The notes: generated from the letters alone by a model not told the origin. Positions 1-7,615 are shown, numbered from the stretch's first letter. The stretch: DNA of 8,254 nucleotides from an uncultured Christensenellaceae bacterium (GCA_949902685.1 CATLDS010000016.1:1-8254), one strand, 5' to 3'. A program made the numbers and translations.

Positions 1-1
1 C

Positions 2-73
2 GTGGATGTAAAAAATCCTCCAGCATATAGAAGATTAAATACTCAAATAAATAAATATAATAACGAAAATTAA
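2..73 (+). CDS. Possible 3' end of an upstream gene (partial)
   Basis: The frame starting at base 2 is open from the window edge to a TAA at 71-73 and would encode the last 23 residues of a protein (reads VDVKNPPAYRRL, then NTQINKYNNEN). The peptide is hydrophilic, with the mixed Lys/Asn/Arg/Gln tail common in A+T-rich Bacillota, and the other two plus frames meet stops quickly. It is too short to assign to a family, and 23 open codons could occur by chance. If real, the gene is on the same strand as the DUF378 gene and ends 51 bases before it. Confidence 0.4.
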   Translation: MDVKNPPAYRRLNTQINKYNNEN

Positions 74-114
74 ATTTTATAAATAAAAAGCCACAAATTC
101 CTCACACTAATTCT

Positions 115-119
115 AGGAG
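115..119 (+). promoter_or_regulatory. Ribosome binding site of the DUF378 gene
   Basis: AGGAG lies 5 bases before the ATG at 125 and fixes that start. A TATAAT hexamer at 56-61 could serve as a -10 box for this gene, but no convincing -35 box stands 16-18 bases upstream (GATTAA at 33-38), so a promoter is only a weak suggestion. Confidence 0.7.
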
Positions 120-124
120 TTAAT

Positions 125-373
125 ATGAGAATAGTGGCTTTTATTTTGACCTGTTTGGGTGGATTGAATTGGTTGATGATAGGTGGATTACAATACGACT
201 TTATCGCTGGTATTTTTGGTACACAGGCTAATGTGTTTAGTAGAATTATATATGTAATTATCGGTATAGCGAGTATGTATATCTTAATAATTACAGTATT
301 TGGTAAAGGTAAATTAAAATTATTCGGGTATAAGAAAAAGAAACCGTCTAAACCTGAGCCAGACGATTTCTAA
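125..373 (+). CDS. DUF378 family small membrane protein (YuzA-like)
   Basis: An 82-residue protein with two predicted membrane helices, at about residues 4-21 and 38-58. The family pattern is clear: a GGLNWLMIG stretch in helix 1, then a YDFIAGIFG loop, then an IIYVIIGIASMYIL helix. DUF378 proteins, such as Bacillus YuzA of similar length, are small integral membrane proteins of unknown function found widely in Bacillota. The C-terminal tail is strongly basic (KKKK at about 70-73) and then acidic (EPDDF), so it probably sits in the cytoplasm. The start is supported by the AGGAG 5 bases upstream. The gene converges on dnaE with only 3 bases between the two stop codons, so its transcript must end inside or antisense to dnaE, or at an unseen terminator. 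No function can be inferred from its position. Confidence 0.9.
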   Translation: MRIVAFILTCLGGLNWLMIGGLQYDFIAGIFGTQANVFSRIIYVIIGIASMYILIITVFGKGKLKLFGYKKKKPSKPEPDDF

Positions 374-376
374 TAT

Positions 377-3300
377 TTACTTTTGTTCTACGATTTTAAT
401 GTCATCTTTATTTAAAATAGTTTCGAGTTCGTAGATTAGGCTCTCACGTATGTTTACAGTTTGGTTGAGTTTATAAGCCTGATTTGAAGCTGTGTCCTTT
501 ATGAACACGATATCACTACCGATGTGAGTAGAAAGTATCTTTTTAATAGCATCGTGTAGAACTCCGTCTTGCATATTATATCTTAAGCACAATTTTTTAG
601 GTTTGACGATTTCTATCTCGACCTCTTTTTCTTTCACTTCAGTTTGAGAGTGCTCTAGACTATCTAATAACTCAACATTCATTACAGAGATAGATGGACG
701 TCTACCATCTCGAACAGTAAATCTACCCTTGATGTAGAGTAGGGCATCTTTTTGAAGTAAATCTTTAAATTTGTCGTACGATTTTTCAAAGAATACTGCA
801 TCAAATGTTCCTGTTAAATCTTCAATAGTGGCAATAGCCATTCTGCCACCTGTCTTTAAAAGTATTGTATGTATATCGGCTACGACACCTCCGCAAGTGA
901 CGTTATCTCCGTTCTGTAATCCGTTGTAGTCAGGTTCATTATTGTCCTCAAACTCATCGTCTAAATCAACGTTATTCTCATCGTCATCATCAGGATTTTC
1001 TTCACTAGGTAAGAAACTTGAATCGAATGAGAAATCTCTAATTACATCAAGGTACGCGTCCAACGGATGACCAGATAAGTACATACCTGCGATTTCTTTT
1101 TCGTACTGAAGTTTTACAGTATGTACATATTCACTTATTCTAGGGTATTCATTTTCTTCGATAAGGTTGGTATCTTCAATAAACTCGCCGAATAAATCTA
1201 TCTGTCCATTCATTGATTTTTTCTTTCGTTCTAGAGCGCGGTCAACCATAATGCTATATACAGCCATCAAATGACTTCTAGGACGGTTGAAGCAATCAAA
1301 CGCTCCCGCCTTAATTAATGATTCTAGACACCTTTTATTTAGCGCTAACTGATTAACGTTATTTATTCGATTAATGAAATCTGTTAAATCTTTATAGTCA
1401 CCATGGTCATGTCGTTCTTTTATGATATCGTCAATTACTCCAACGCCTACATTCTTAAGCGCTGCGAGACCAAAACGAATTTTTTTGCCATCCGTACTGA
1501 AGAAAGTTTGGCTCAAATTTATATCGGGAGGTAAAACTTCTATTTTTTCTGCTTTAGCATATGCTAGATAGTATTTTAATTTATCTGTTTTTGTTATACG
1601 GTTATTTAGTAGGGAGGATAAGAATTCAGGTAAATAATAAGTCTTAAGATATGCTGTTTGATAAGTAATTAACGAGTATGCAGCGGCGTGTGATTTGTTG
1701 AAAGCATATGATGCAAATCCTTCCATTTCATTCCAAATTTTATTAGCGACTTCCTCGCTAACGCCGTTGTTTTTAGCACCTTTAATGGCTGGATTAAATT
1801 TGCCATTTTCATCAGTAAATGAATCACGGCCGTTTAAGAACGATTCTTTCCATTTGAGCATTTCTGCTAATTTCTTTTTACCCATGGCACGTCTAATACT
1901 GTCCGCTTGTCCTAGTGTGAAACCTGCCATTGACTGACATATTCTCATGACTTGCTCTTGATAAACGATACAGCCGTACGTAACTGATAAAATTGGTTCA
2001 AGAATAGGGTGGTCATAAGTAGTATCTTCTGGGTGATGCTTGTTATGTACATATTTTGGAATACTATCCATTGGGCCAGGTCGGTAGAGTGACACTGCTG
2101 CCACAATATCTTCTATACAGGTTGGTTGTAATTCGCGTAAGAATTTTTTAAATCCAGCAGACTCAATCTGGAATATACCATCCGTATTACCAGATGAAAT
2201 AAGTTTGAATACATTAGGGTCATCATAATTAGATTTCTCGAAATTGATTTCTACATTATGATTTTCTTTCACCATACGAATTGCTTCTTTAATATCTGTC
2301 AAGTTGCATAGACCCAAAAAGTCCATTTTTAAGTGACCCAAGTGCTCCATGTCTGCACCTTCGTATTGGGTGGTAATATCTTCACCGTTTCGGCTTAGAG
2401 GTACGTGTTTGTCTAGTATATCCGCACCAATAATAACACCACATGGGTGAGTGGTGGTCTGTCTAGGGAAATCTTCGACTTTCATTGCAATATCGACCAT
2501 TTTCTTTACTTGAGGGTCGGTATTATACATTTCAACCAGTTCTGGCACGGCGTACACTGTGCCGAAATCTTTATCTCCCTCTTTAGGAATATGGAAACCA
2601 AATGCCTTAGGTATGATAGGGCTTTTGTAGTTGGGTATATTTTTAGTGATTTTATCGCATATGGCGTACGGAACACGCATTACACGTCCCACGTCTTTAA
2701 TAGCATTCTTTGCTTTCATAGAGCCGAAAGCAATAATGTGTGCCACGCGGTCATCTCCATATTTTCGTCTTACATATTCTATTACTTCATCACGTCTGTT
2801 ATCTTGGAAGTCAACGTCAAAGTCTGGAGCAGACACACGTTCAGGATTCAAAAATCGCTCGAAGAATAGTTCAAATTTAAGTGGGTCAATATTCGTAATA
2901 CCCATAGAGTAGGCGACTAGTGAACCCGCACCCGAGCCTCGTCCTGGACCTACTGATATTCCCATATTTCTAGCGGCATTAATGTAGTCCCATACGATTA
3001 AGAAATATTCGATAAATCCTTGTTTTTCAATAATGCCAATCTCGGTATCTAGACGTTCGCGTATTTCATCTGTGTATTGTCCGTATTTTTCTTTAATACC
3101 TTTGTCTACTAAGGTCATTAGATATTCTTTAGGAGTGTTACCGACTTCATCGTTATATCCACCTTCTGGAACATATTTAGGGAACATATAGTGACCATAT
3201 GTGAAGCCATAATCGCATTTATTAGCAATTTCCACAGTGGTGTTTAATGCGTCTTCGTCATTAGGTAGTCCTTCTAACATTTGGTCATATGTCTTGAAGT

Positions 3301-4018
3301 ATAGTTCGTCTGTTGGAAATTTTAGACGGTCAGGGTCGTCGACAAACTTTTGCATAGAGACGCACATTAGTACGTCTTGCATCTCGGCATCTTCTTTGTA
3401 TAAGTAGTGCACATCATTAGTTGCTACTAGTTTGATATTAAATTTTTTAGAATATTCACGCAATTTAGCATTAACCATCTCTTGCTCAGCTATTCCATTG
3501 TATTGTATCTCTAGGTAAAAATCTTCACCAAACACACCTTTGAACCATTGGATTAGTGCTTCAGCTTTGTCATATTCTTCTGCTAATATGTGGCTAGGTA
3601 TGTCACCTGCGAGACATGCAGAGAGACAGATTAATCCTTCATGATGCTTCTCTAATGTTTTATAGTCAATTCTTGGTTTATAATAGAAACCATCACGGAA
3701 AGCTATAGTATTCAGCATACTTAAATTTTTGTATCCAGTTTCATTTTTAGCTAGAATGATTAAGTGGGCACGTTTTTGTTTACCAGTTTTTACTGTTAGG
3801 TCATCTGCCACATAAAATTCAGTACCAAATATAGGCTTAATTCCAGCATCTTTACATGCGTCAAAAAAGTGAGTAGCACCATACATATTACCATGGTCGG
3901 TCATTGCTACTGCAGGCATACCATATTCTTTGGCAATTTTAACCAACTTCTTTATTCTAGCAGCACCATCTAAAAGTGAATACTCAGTATGTACGTGCAA
4001 GTGTACGAATGGTTTCAT
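377..4018 (-). CDS. dnaE: DNA polymerase III subunit alpha (DnaE type)
   Basis: This is the C-family polymerase that extends DNA at the replication fork. In Bacillota, DnaE commonly works beside PolC. The product is 1213 residues, a little longer than the usual 1100-1170. The N-terminal PHP domain (about 4-270) opens with HLHVHTEYSLLDG and keeps a full metal-ligand set by position: H8, H10, D17, H42, E67, H85, C135, D202, H204. It may therefore have metal-dependent exonuclease activity, unlike the E. coli PHP domain. The palm carries GPGRGSGAG (about 357-365) and the catalytic triad D401 and D403 (in PDFDVDF) and D566 (in KMDFLGL). Fingers include RRAMGKK near 707. A helix-hairpin-helix lies near 897-910, an internal clamp-binding QIDLF at 939-943, and an OB fold at about 1038-1116. 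A very acidic insert (1006-1030) precedes the OB fold. It is the last gene of the PHP-whiA-dnaE unit; its ATG overlaps the whiA stop as TAATG, with AAGGGAG 7 bases upstream. Confidence 0.98.
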   Translation of the reverse strand: MKPFVHLHVHTEYSLLDGAARIKKLVKIAKEYGMPAVAMTDHGNMYGATHFFDACKDAGIKPIFGTEFYVADDLTVKTGKQKRAHLIILAKNETGYKNLSMLNTIAFRDGFYYKPRIDYKTLEKHHEGLICLSACLAGDIPSHILAEEYDKAEALIQWFKGVFGEDFYLEIQYNGIAEQEMVNAKLREYSKKFNIKLVATNDVHYLYKEDAEMQDVLMCVSMQKFVDDPDRLKFPTDELYFKTYDQMLEGLPNDEDALNTTVEIANKCDYGFTYGHYMFPKYVPEGGYNDEVGNTPKEYLMTLVDKGIKEKYGQYTDEIRERLDTEIGIIEKQGFIEYFLIVWDYINAARNMGISVGPGRGSGAGSLVAYSMGITNIDPLKFELFFERFLNPERVSAPDFDVDFQDNRRDEVIEYVRRKYGDDRVAHIIAFGSMKAKNAIKDVGRVMRVPYAICDKITKNIPNYKSPIIPKAFGFHIPKEGDKDFGTVYAVPELVEMYNTDPQVKKMVDIAMKVEDFPRQTTTHPCGVIIGADILDKHVPLSRNGEDITTQYEGADMEHLGHLKMDFLGLCNLTDIKEAIRMVKENHNVEINFEKSNYDDPNVFKLISSGNTDGIFQIESAGFKKFLRELQPTCIEDIVAAVSLYRPGPMDSIPKYVHNKHHPEDTTYDHPILEPILSVTYGCIVYQEQVMRICQSMAGFTLGQADSIRRAMGKKKLAEMLKWKESFLNGRDSFTDENGKFNPAIKGAKNNGVSEEVANKIWNEMEGFASYAFNKSHAAAYSLITYQTAYLKTYYLPEFLSSLLNNRITKTDKLKYYLAYAKAEKIEVLPPDINLSQTFFSTDGKKIRFGLAALKNVGVGVIDDIIKERHDHGDYKDLTDFINRINNVNQLALNKRCLESLIKAGAFDCFNRPRSHLMAVYSIMVDRALERKKKSMNGQIDLFGEFIEDTNLIEENEYPRISEYVHTVKLQYEKEIAGMYLSGHPLDAYLDVIRDFSFDSSFLPSEENPDDDDENNVDLDDEFEDNNEPDYNGLQNGDNVTCGGVVADIHTILLKTGGRMAIATIEDLTGTFDAVFFEKSYDKFKDLLQKDALLYIKGRFTVRDGRRPSISVMNVELLDSLEHSQTEVKEKEVEIEIVKPKKLCLRYNMQDGVLHDAIKKILSTHIGSDIVFIKDTASNQAYKLNQTVNIRESLIYELETILNKDDIKIVEQK

Positions 4019-4902
4019 TATTTATCTCCCTTTAAGTCGTTATAAATTTTGATAATACGATCTAATCTATATTTGATACCTGCTCGACTGATACTATCTC
4101 CCAATATTGTTTTTAATTCGTTTAAAGATATGTCAGGATTGGCTATACGTGCTAGTGCAATCTCTTTTAGGCTCTCACTGAGCATATCAAAATAGTCATT
4201 GTCCATTATATAGTTAATAGCGGTGAGTTGTAGTTGGCTAGCATTCAAAGTCTTGTCCAGATTGGATTCAAAGCAGTTATTTTGCCTATTAGCAGAATTA
4301 CGCATTTCACGTATGGCCAATGTATTTTGAATCTCTAGAGCAGTGTTAGATGCTCCCATTTTAACCATAAAATCACTGATGACATTACTATTTTTAGTAT
4401 ATAGAACAGAATTGTTTTGTCTAATATTAGAACTGAATTTAAAACCAAAATCGTTCAGTAGGGTAGAAGCCAAGGTTACAATATCATCGTTGAAGACTAA
4501 TTCTAGATTATATCCTTTTGAGTTGGCAGTTTGGTCTGTATTATAATAGAAATAACCATAATTCAAAAATATAGTTTTAAGTAATGTTAATCTATCAAGT
4601 TCGTCCTCAAATATTGAGAAGTTGTAGCGTAAATCTTCATCTATACTGCAATCTCGCAATATGGAGAAAATATCACCATGTATGTACAAAAAATCTTCCC
4701 ACCTATTTATTTCGAGACCGGGATAAAAATTGTTAAGTATCTTTTCTGCTTTGGTGAGAAGGTTTTGCTTATTGTTTATTATTATGTAAGATTTTTCTGT
4801 GTCAATTTGAGCAGAGGAATAGAGTAAAATACTGAAAAATGCATGACTGCTAGTATTGTTGTCAGGTATTGATGATAAGATAAGTTGCTTGCAGTCAGGC
4901 AT
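4018..4902 (-). CDS. whiA: Sporulation/division regulator WhiA, diverged
   Basis: WhiA is a DNA-binding protein of Gram-positive bacteria. It has an N-terminal degenerate LAGLIDADG homing-endonuclease-like domain and a C-terminal helix-turn-helix. It is required for sporulation in Streptomyces and affects cell division and chromosome segregation in Bacillus. The product is 294 residues, slightly shorter than the usual 310 or so. Family marks are visible: LYTKNSNVISDFMVKMGAS (168-186), the NRQNNC...N..K block (205-217) followed by A.QL..I, and the HTH region (about 242-290) ending RAGIKYRLDRI, where most members have SG.NHRLRKI. The segment that normally reads as a glycine-rich GGS motif is changed to NYGYFYYN (114-121), so the endonuclease-like core is unusually eroded. 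AAGGAG lies 9 bases upstream of the ATG, inside the last codons of the PHP gene, and the gap to that gene is 5 bases. The identification is firm; DNA targets cannot be inferred. Confidence 0.93.
   Translation of the reverse strand: MPDCKQLILSSIPDNNTSSHAFFSILLYSSAQIDTEKSYIIINNKQNLLTKAEKILNNFYPGLEINRWEDFLYIHGDIFSILRDCSIDEDLRYNFSIFEDELDRLTLLKTIFLNYGYFYYNTDQTANSKGYNLELVFNDDIVTLASTLLNDFGFKFSSNIRQNNSVLYTKNSNVISDFMVKMGASNTALEIQNTLAIREMRNSANRQNNCFESNLDKTLNASQLQLTAINYIMDNDYFDMLSESLKEIALARIANPDISLNELKTILGDSISRAGIKYRLDRIIKIYNDLKGDK
4026..4032 (-). promoter_or_regulatory. Ribosome binding site of dnaE inside the end of whiA
   Basis: Read on the minus strand this is AAGGGAG, 7 bases before the dnaE ATG. 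It lies within the last codons of whiA, whose TAA shares one base with the dnaE ATG (TAATG, 4016-4020). This is the usual geometry for translational coupling by terminating ribosomes and it confirms the dnaE start. Confidence 0.8.
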
Positions 4903-4907
4903 GTATA

Positions 4908-5684
4908 CTAACTCCTTTTCTTTCGTTTTGATTTTTTAAGATTAGGTATATCGTTATAATTCACTACCGCACTCTCAGGTATACGTAATCTTAGTATAGC
5001 TTCTAATCCTAGATGGCAGTCTCCTACACGGTTAGGGCGGTGAGCGTCACTAGAGAGAACAAATTTGCATCCCATACGATAGCAAGTAAGTATTTCATTG
5101 TCGCTCATACCGAGGCGTTTGCCATTTAGTTCGATAAGAGTATTAGTCTCTTTCGCCACGCGAGCCACTTTCTCTACATCGACTTTGCAACCATGATTTA
5201 GGTGTGTAATAATATCAATGTCGTATTTTCTCATAGCATTAATGTATGCGTTAGTATTGCGCTCAATCTGTTTTTTAGTGGTATGGTGCATTAACTCACA
5301 AAAAATATTTTTATTGATAAAATTAATACGCTCGCGTCTGGTACTAGCAGTTACAAATCTATGAAAACCGCACAAAAGAATATCGAGGTCTTTATAATCC
5401 TCATCATTGATATCTATATCTCCTTTACTTGAGATGATATTTGCTTCAATTCCTAGTAATACGTCAATAGGGTAGCGCTCCATCGCATCTGCAATATCAC
5501 GTTTGAGATTAGGTATATCACAGCGTCTAATGCCATATGCTTTTTGATTAAAACCATGGTCAGTAATGGCGATCTGTCTTAGACCTTTTTCATAAGCTAC
5601 ACGTACGTTTTCCTCTACAGTACCTTTACCATGACCATTCCTAGAATATTTGCTATGGGTGTGATAATCTGCTAATAATGCCAT
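4908..5684 (-). CDS. PHP-domain metallohydrolase, YcdX-like phosphatase
   Basis: From the ATG at 5684 the product is 258 residues, about the size of E. coli YcdX, a PHP-fold enzyme with a trinuclear metal site and phosphatase activity. All nine expected ligands can be placed: H8 and H10 (DYHTHSKYS), H18 (in RNGHGKG), H43 (TDHG), E80 (GIEAN), H108 (CGFH), H161 (THLNHG), D213 and H215 (SSDAHR). The site should therefore be active, but the substrate is unknown. The tail is strongly basic (KKSKRKKRS). The frame can be extended upstream to a TTG at 5744, but that codon is part of a promoter -35 box and lies before the likely transcript start. AAAAGGAG sits 4 bases before the ATG at 5684, so the shorter form is chosen. 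PHP genes of this kind are known between murB and rapZ/yvcK/whiA in clostridia; here whiA follows directly after 5 bases. It is the first gene of the PHP-whiA-dnaE unit. Confidence 0.93.
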   Translation of the reverse strand: MALLADYHTHSKYSRNGHGKGTVEENVRVAYEKGLRQIAITDHGFNQKAYGIRRCDIPNLKRDIADAMERYPIDVLLGIEANIISSKGDIDINDEDYKDLDILLCGFHRFVTASTRRERINFINKNIFCELMHHTTKKQIERNTNAYINAMRKYDIDIITHLNHGCKVDVEKVARVAKETNTLIELNGKRLGMSDNEILTCYRMGCKFVLSSDAHRPNRVGDCHLGLEAILRLRIPESAVVNYNDIPNLKKSKRKKRS

Positions 5685-5715
5685 AAAACTCCTTTTATCA
5701 AATGGGCTTTTATGT

Positions 5716-5744
5716 ATTATATCACGTGAGAGCAAATAAATCAA
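5716..5744 (-). promoter_or_regulatory. Sigma-A type promoter for PHP-whiA-dnaE
   Basis: Read on the minus strand: a -35 box TTGATT (5739-5744), a spacer of exactly 17 bases, and a perfect -10 box TATAAT (5716-5721) preceded by TGA, which is an extended -10 motif. The transcript should start near 5709, leaving about 25 bases of leader before the ATG at 5684. It is the best promoter in the window, and no terminator is seen downstream before dnaE, so the three genes are probably co-transcribed. No operator-like inverted repeat or riboswitch fits in so short a leader. Confidence 0.85.
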
Positions 5745-5776
5745 TTGAAATCAAATTTAAAGGGCTAAAATTTTTG

Positions 5777-6670
5777 TCATCTATGCACAAATTCTATCTC
5801 TTCTTCTAGGTCTTCATCGTATGAAATTTTTACTTGAGATTTTATTTTGGATATTAAATTTAATACATCTTTACTAGTTGCATTTCCAGTATTTACTATG
5901 AAGCCAGCGTGCTTAGTTGAGACCATTGCTCCACCGATATGTTCTCCTTTTAGCCTGAGTTCGTCAATGACCTTCGCAGGTATTATCTTACCACGTTTGA
6001 ACACACTTCCAGCACTATGCTGATTAAGAGGTTGAGATGATGATTTTTTATTAATAATATCAGTTATGCGATTGTTAATCTCATCAGCATTGTCGTAATT
6101 TAATTTGAATTTCACACGAGTAATTATATAATCCTTGTGTTTAAAAATGCTATCGCGATATTGAAATCTACAATCATCTTTTTTTAATATAATTCTTTTA
6201 CTTAAATTCGATTTTTTGTAGCATTCTACTTGCTCAATACAGTCAGCAATAGAGCAGTCGAAAGCACCCAAATTATTCACTACGGCACCTCCCACAGTAG
6301 AGGGGATACCACTTAAGTTCTCAAGACCAGATAGATTTCTCAACTTGCATCGGTTGATTAATTTACCCATACTCGCTCCACTACTAGCGAATACATGATT
6401 ATCTCTAATCATTATATTGTCGCTTTTGTTGACAACTATAACGCCATTATAACCATCGTCATCAAAGAGAAGATTTGCACCCAAACCAATCACTTTATAC
6501 TTTAAATTGTGTAGTCTAGACAGATAACACACCATTAATAGATTGATATTATCTCGTACAATAAAAAGATGCTTAGCCTTGCCACCTATACGAAATGTGG
6601 AAAATCTATCAAGACTAGCATCTTTTATGTATTTTACATTATCATTATTTATCAAAAACTTTGGGAACAT
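5777..6670 (-). CDS. murB: UDP-N-acetylenolpyruvoylglucosamine reductase, MurB type II
   Basis: MurB is the FAD-dependent cytoplasmic enzyme that reduces UDP-GlcNAc-enolpyruvate with NADPH to UDP-N-acetylmuramate, the second committed step of peptidoglycan synthesis. From the ATG at 6670 the product is 297 residues, close to the usual 300. FAD-binding motifs are RFSTFRIGGKA (22-32), GLGANLL (62-68) and SGIPSTVGGAV (120-130). The substrate domain has YRDS (171-174), typical of type II enzymes, GSVFK with the likely proton-donor Ser222, SxKHAGFIVN near 251-260 and the final LEEE (288-291) holding the catalytic Glu. After GSVFK it reads RG where most type II enzymes have NP. The frame is open upstream to 6757, with another ATG at 6700, but MurB homology starts near residue 15. 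The ATG at 6670 has no well-spaced ribosome site (GGAGG is 18 bases away) and overlaps the preceding gene by 26 bases, so coupling is likely. The start is less certain than the identity. Confidence 0.93.
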   Translation of the reverse strand: MFPKFLINNDNVKYIKDASLDRFSTFRIGGKAKHLFIVRDNINLLMVCYLSRLHNLKYKVIGLGANLLFDDDGYNGVIVVNKSDNIMIRDNHVFASSGASMGKLINRCKLRNLSGLENLSGIPSTVGGAVVNNLGAFDCSIADCIEQVECYKKSNLSKRIILKKDDCRFQYRDSIFKHKDYIITRVKFKLNYDNADEINNRITDIINKKSSSQPLNQHSAGSVFKRGKIIPAKVIDELRLKGEHIGGAMVSTKHAGFIVNTGNATSKDVLNLISKIKSQVKISYDEDLEEEIEFVHR

Positions 6671-7553
6671 AGCACTTATAAATTGCTTCCTCCATATCAT
6701 TATATATTCCGTCTGCGTATAGTTTGTTATATTTGGTGGAGAATAGCGAATACTCACTGATGCTATTTTGATATTTATTAGATAAGGATAATGCTATGAA
6801 TTTATTAGTGATTTTATCATCTGTGATTTTGCCTAAATATTGTATTAAATCTGTGTATGTATCAATAGGTTTAATAGAGGCGTTAGTTCTTCCAATTTTG
6901 TTTAAGTTATTTACTCTAAATACATCTCGTCCAGTACCTAACAAAGATACGTCCTTTTTATATACAAAATCTTTATATGCTTCATATTGGCTTTCATTTT
7001 CTGCGGGAGAGAGATTGAGTGAATTGTATACATTTTCGGGTTTAGTGTAACCAGTAGTTCCGCAGTGTAGAATACCAGTTCCAGTCCCGTGAGTGATAAG
7101 CGCATATCCGCTAGCGATATATGGTATAGCATACAGTTCGTCGTTAAATGAACCTGAATTAATTAGTTCATCTCGAACATCATATGTACTTGTAAATGGT
7201 TTTAGTTTGTCCAAGATTAATTGACCTACACCATAGCCGAAAGATACAATATCTGGAGTACTATTATTCAGTTCGTCAGCCAGTAAATCAGGGTTAATAC
7301 TTTTAACCATTATTAGAATACCTGCATTTTCTTTTTCTATCGCACGAGCAATAGTATTTAGATATGTTATTCGAGATTTACCACCACCTTCAAAGGTTTC
7401 AATATGCCATACAGTATAGATTTTGGTCTTTATTTCAGGTTCTTTATATATTTCGTAGTCTCTTGCTTTTTTTAGTGCAAAGCAAGGTACTAAGATTACA
7501 AAAAGTGCGATTAATGAGATGTTCAATATTTTAAAAAATAGTTTTCTTTTCAT
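6645..7553 (-). CDS. Membrane-anchored extracellular solute-binding-like protein, shortened
   Basis: A 302-residue protein with a basic N-terminus (MKRK) and one hydrophobic helix at about 8-27. It then shows features of family 1 bacterial extracellular solute-binding proteins: TVWHIETFEGGGKSR (47-61) near the mature N-terminus, PDIVSFGYGVG (100-110), a LYAIPYIASGYALITHG stretch (140-156) resembling the hinge region, and LLGTGRDVFR (204-213). The C-terminal part (230-302) resembles the end of such proteins. The usual length is 400-450, so the second lobe is reduced. Cys24 lies in LVPC, a poor lipobox because of Pro at -1, so an uncleaved or signal-peptidase-I type anchor is as likely as a lipoprotein. 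No permease or ATPase of an ABC importer is near. It lies just before murB and overlaps it by 26 bases, so it may act at the cell envelope; that is inference. No good Shine-Dalgarno is seen before the ATG at 7553. The ligand is unknown. Confidence 0.75.
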   Translation of the reverse strand: MKRKLFFKILNISLIALFVILVPCFALKKARDYEIYKEPEIKTKIYTVWHIETFEGGGKSRITYLNTIARAIEKENAGILIMVKSINPDLLADELNNSTPDIVSFGYGVGQLILDKLKPFTSTYDVRDELINSGSFNDELYAIPYIASGYALITHGTGTGILHCGTTGYTKPENVYNSLNLSPAENESQYEAYKDFVYKKDVSLLGTGRDVFRVNNLNKIGRTNASIKPIDTYTDLIQYLGKITDDKITNKFIALSLSNKYQNSISEYSLFSTKYNKLYADGIYNDMEEAIYKCYVPKVFDK

Positions 7554-7578
7554 TACATATTTATATAAAATGATTAAT

Positions 7579-7587
7579 AATATACCA
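7579..7587 (-). promoter_or_regulatory. Candidate extended -10 promoter for the solute-binding-like gene
   Basis: On the minus strand TGG is followed by TATATT (7579-7584), an extended -10 motif, 25 bases before the ATG at 7553. The hexamer 17 bases upstream (CAAACA) is a poor -35 box. The leader would be very short, which fits the missing ribosome site. If real, it shows that the A+T-rich locus reaches at least to about 7587. Confidence 0.4.
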
Positions 7588-7615
7588 TCAGTACATCATT
7601 GTGTTTGTCTTTTAG

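Noticed and set aside
1695..1937. Plus-strand open frame of 80 codons inside dnaE
   Set aside because: Antisense to conserved DnaE finger sequence, with no start signal.
2447..2912. Two plus-strand open frames inside dnaE
   Set aside because: They lie antisense to the conserved polymerase core, including the catalytic PDFDVDF codons, so they are by-products of its codon use.
377..4018. Intein or inactivated copy of DnaE
   Set aside because: The frame is continuous, all catalytic residues are present, and no intein splice motifs interrupt the conserved blocks; the only insert is the short acidic linker.
5685..5744. Upstream extension of the PHP gene to TTG
   Set aside because: The region is a promoter and short leader; the ATG at 5684 has its own AAAAGGAG and matches the family N-terminus.
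6671..6757. Upstream extension of MurB by 29 residues
   Set aside because: The extra residues overlap the preceding gene by over 100 bases and do not resemble MurB. The start at 6670 gives the usual length, though 6700 cannot be excluded.
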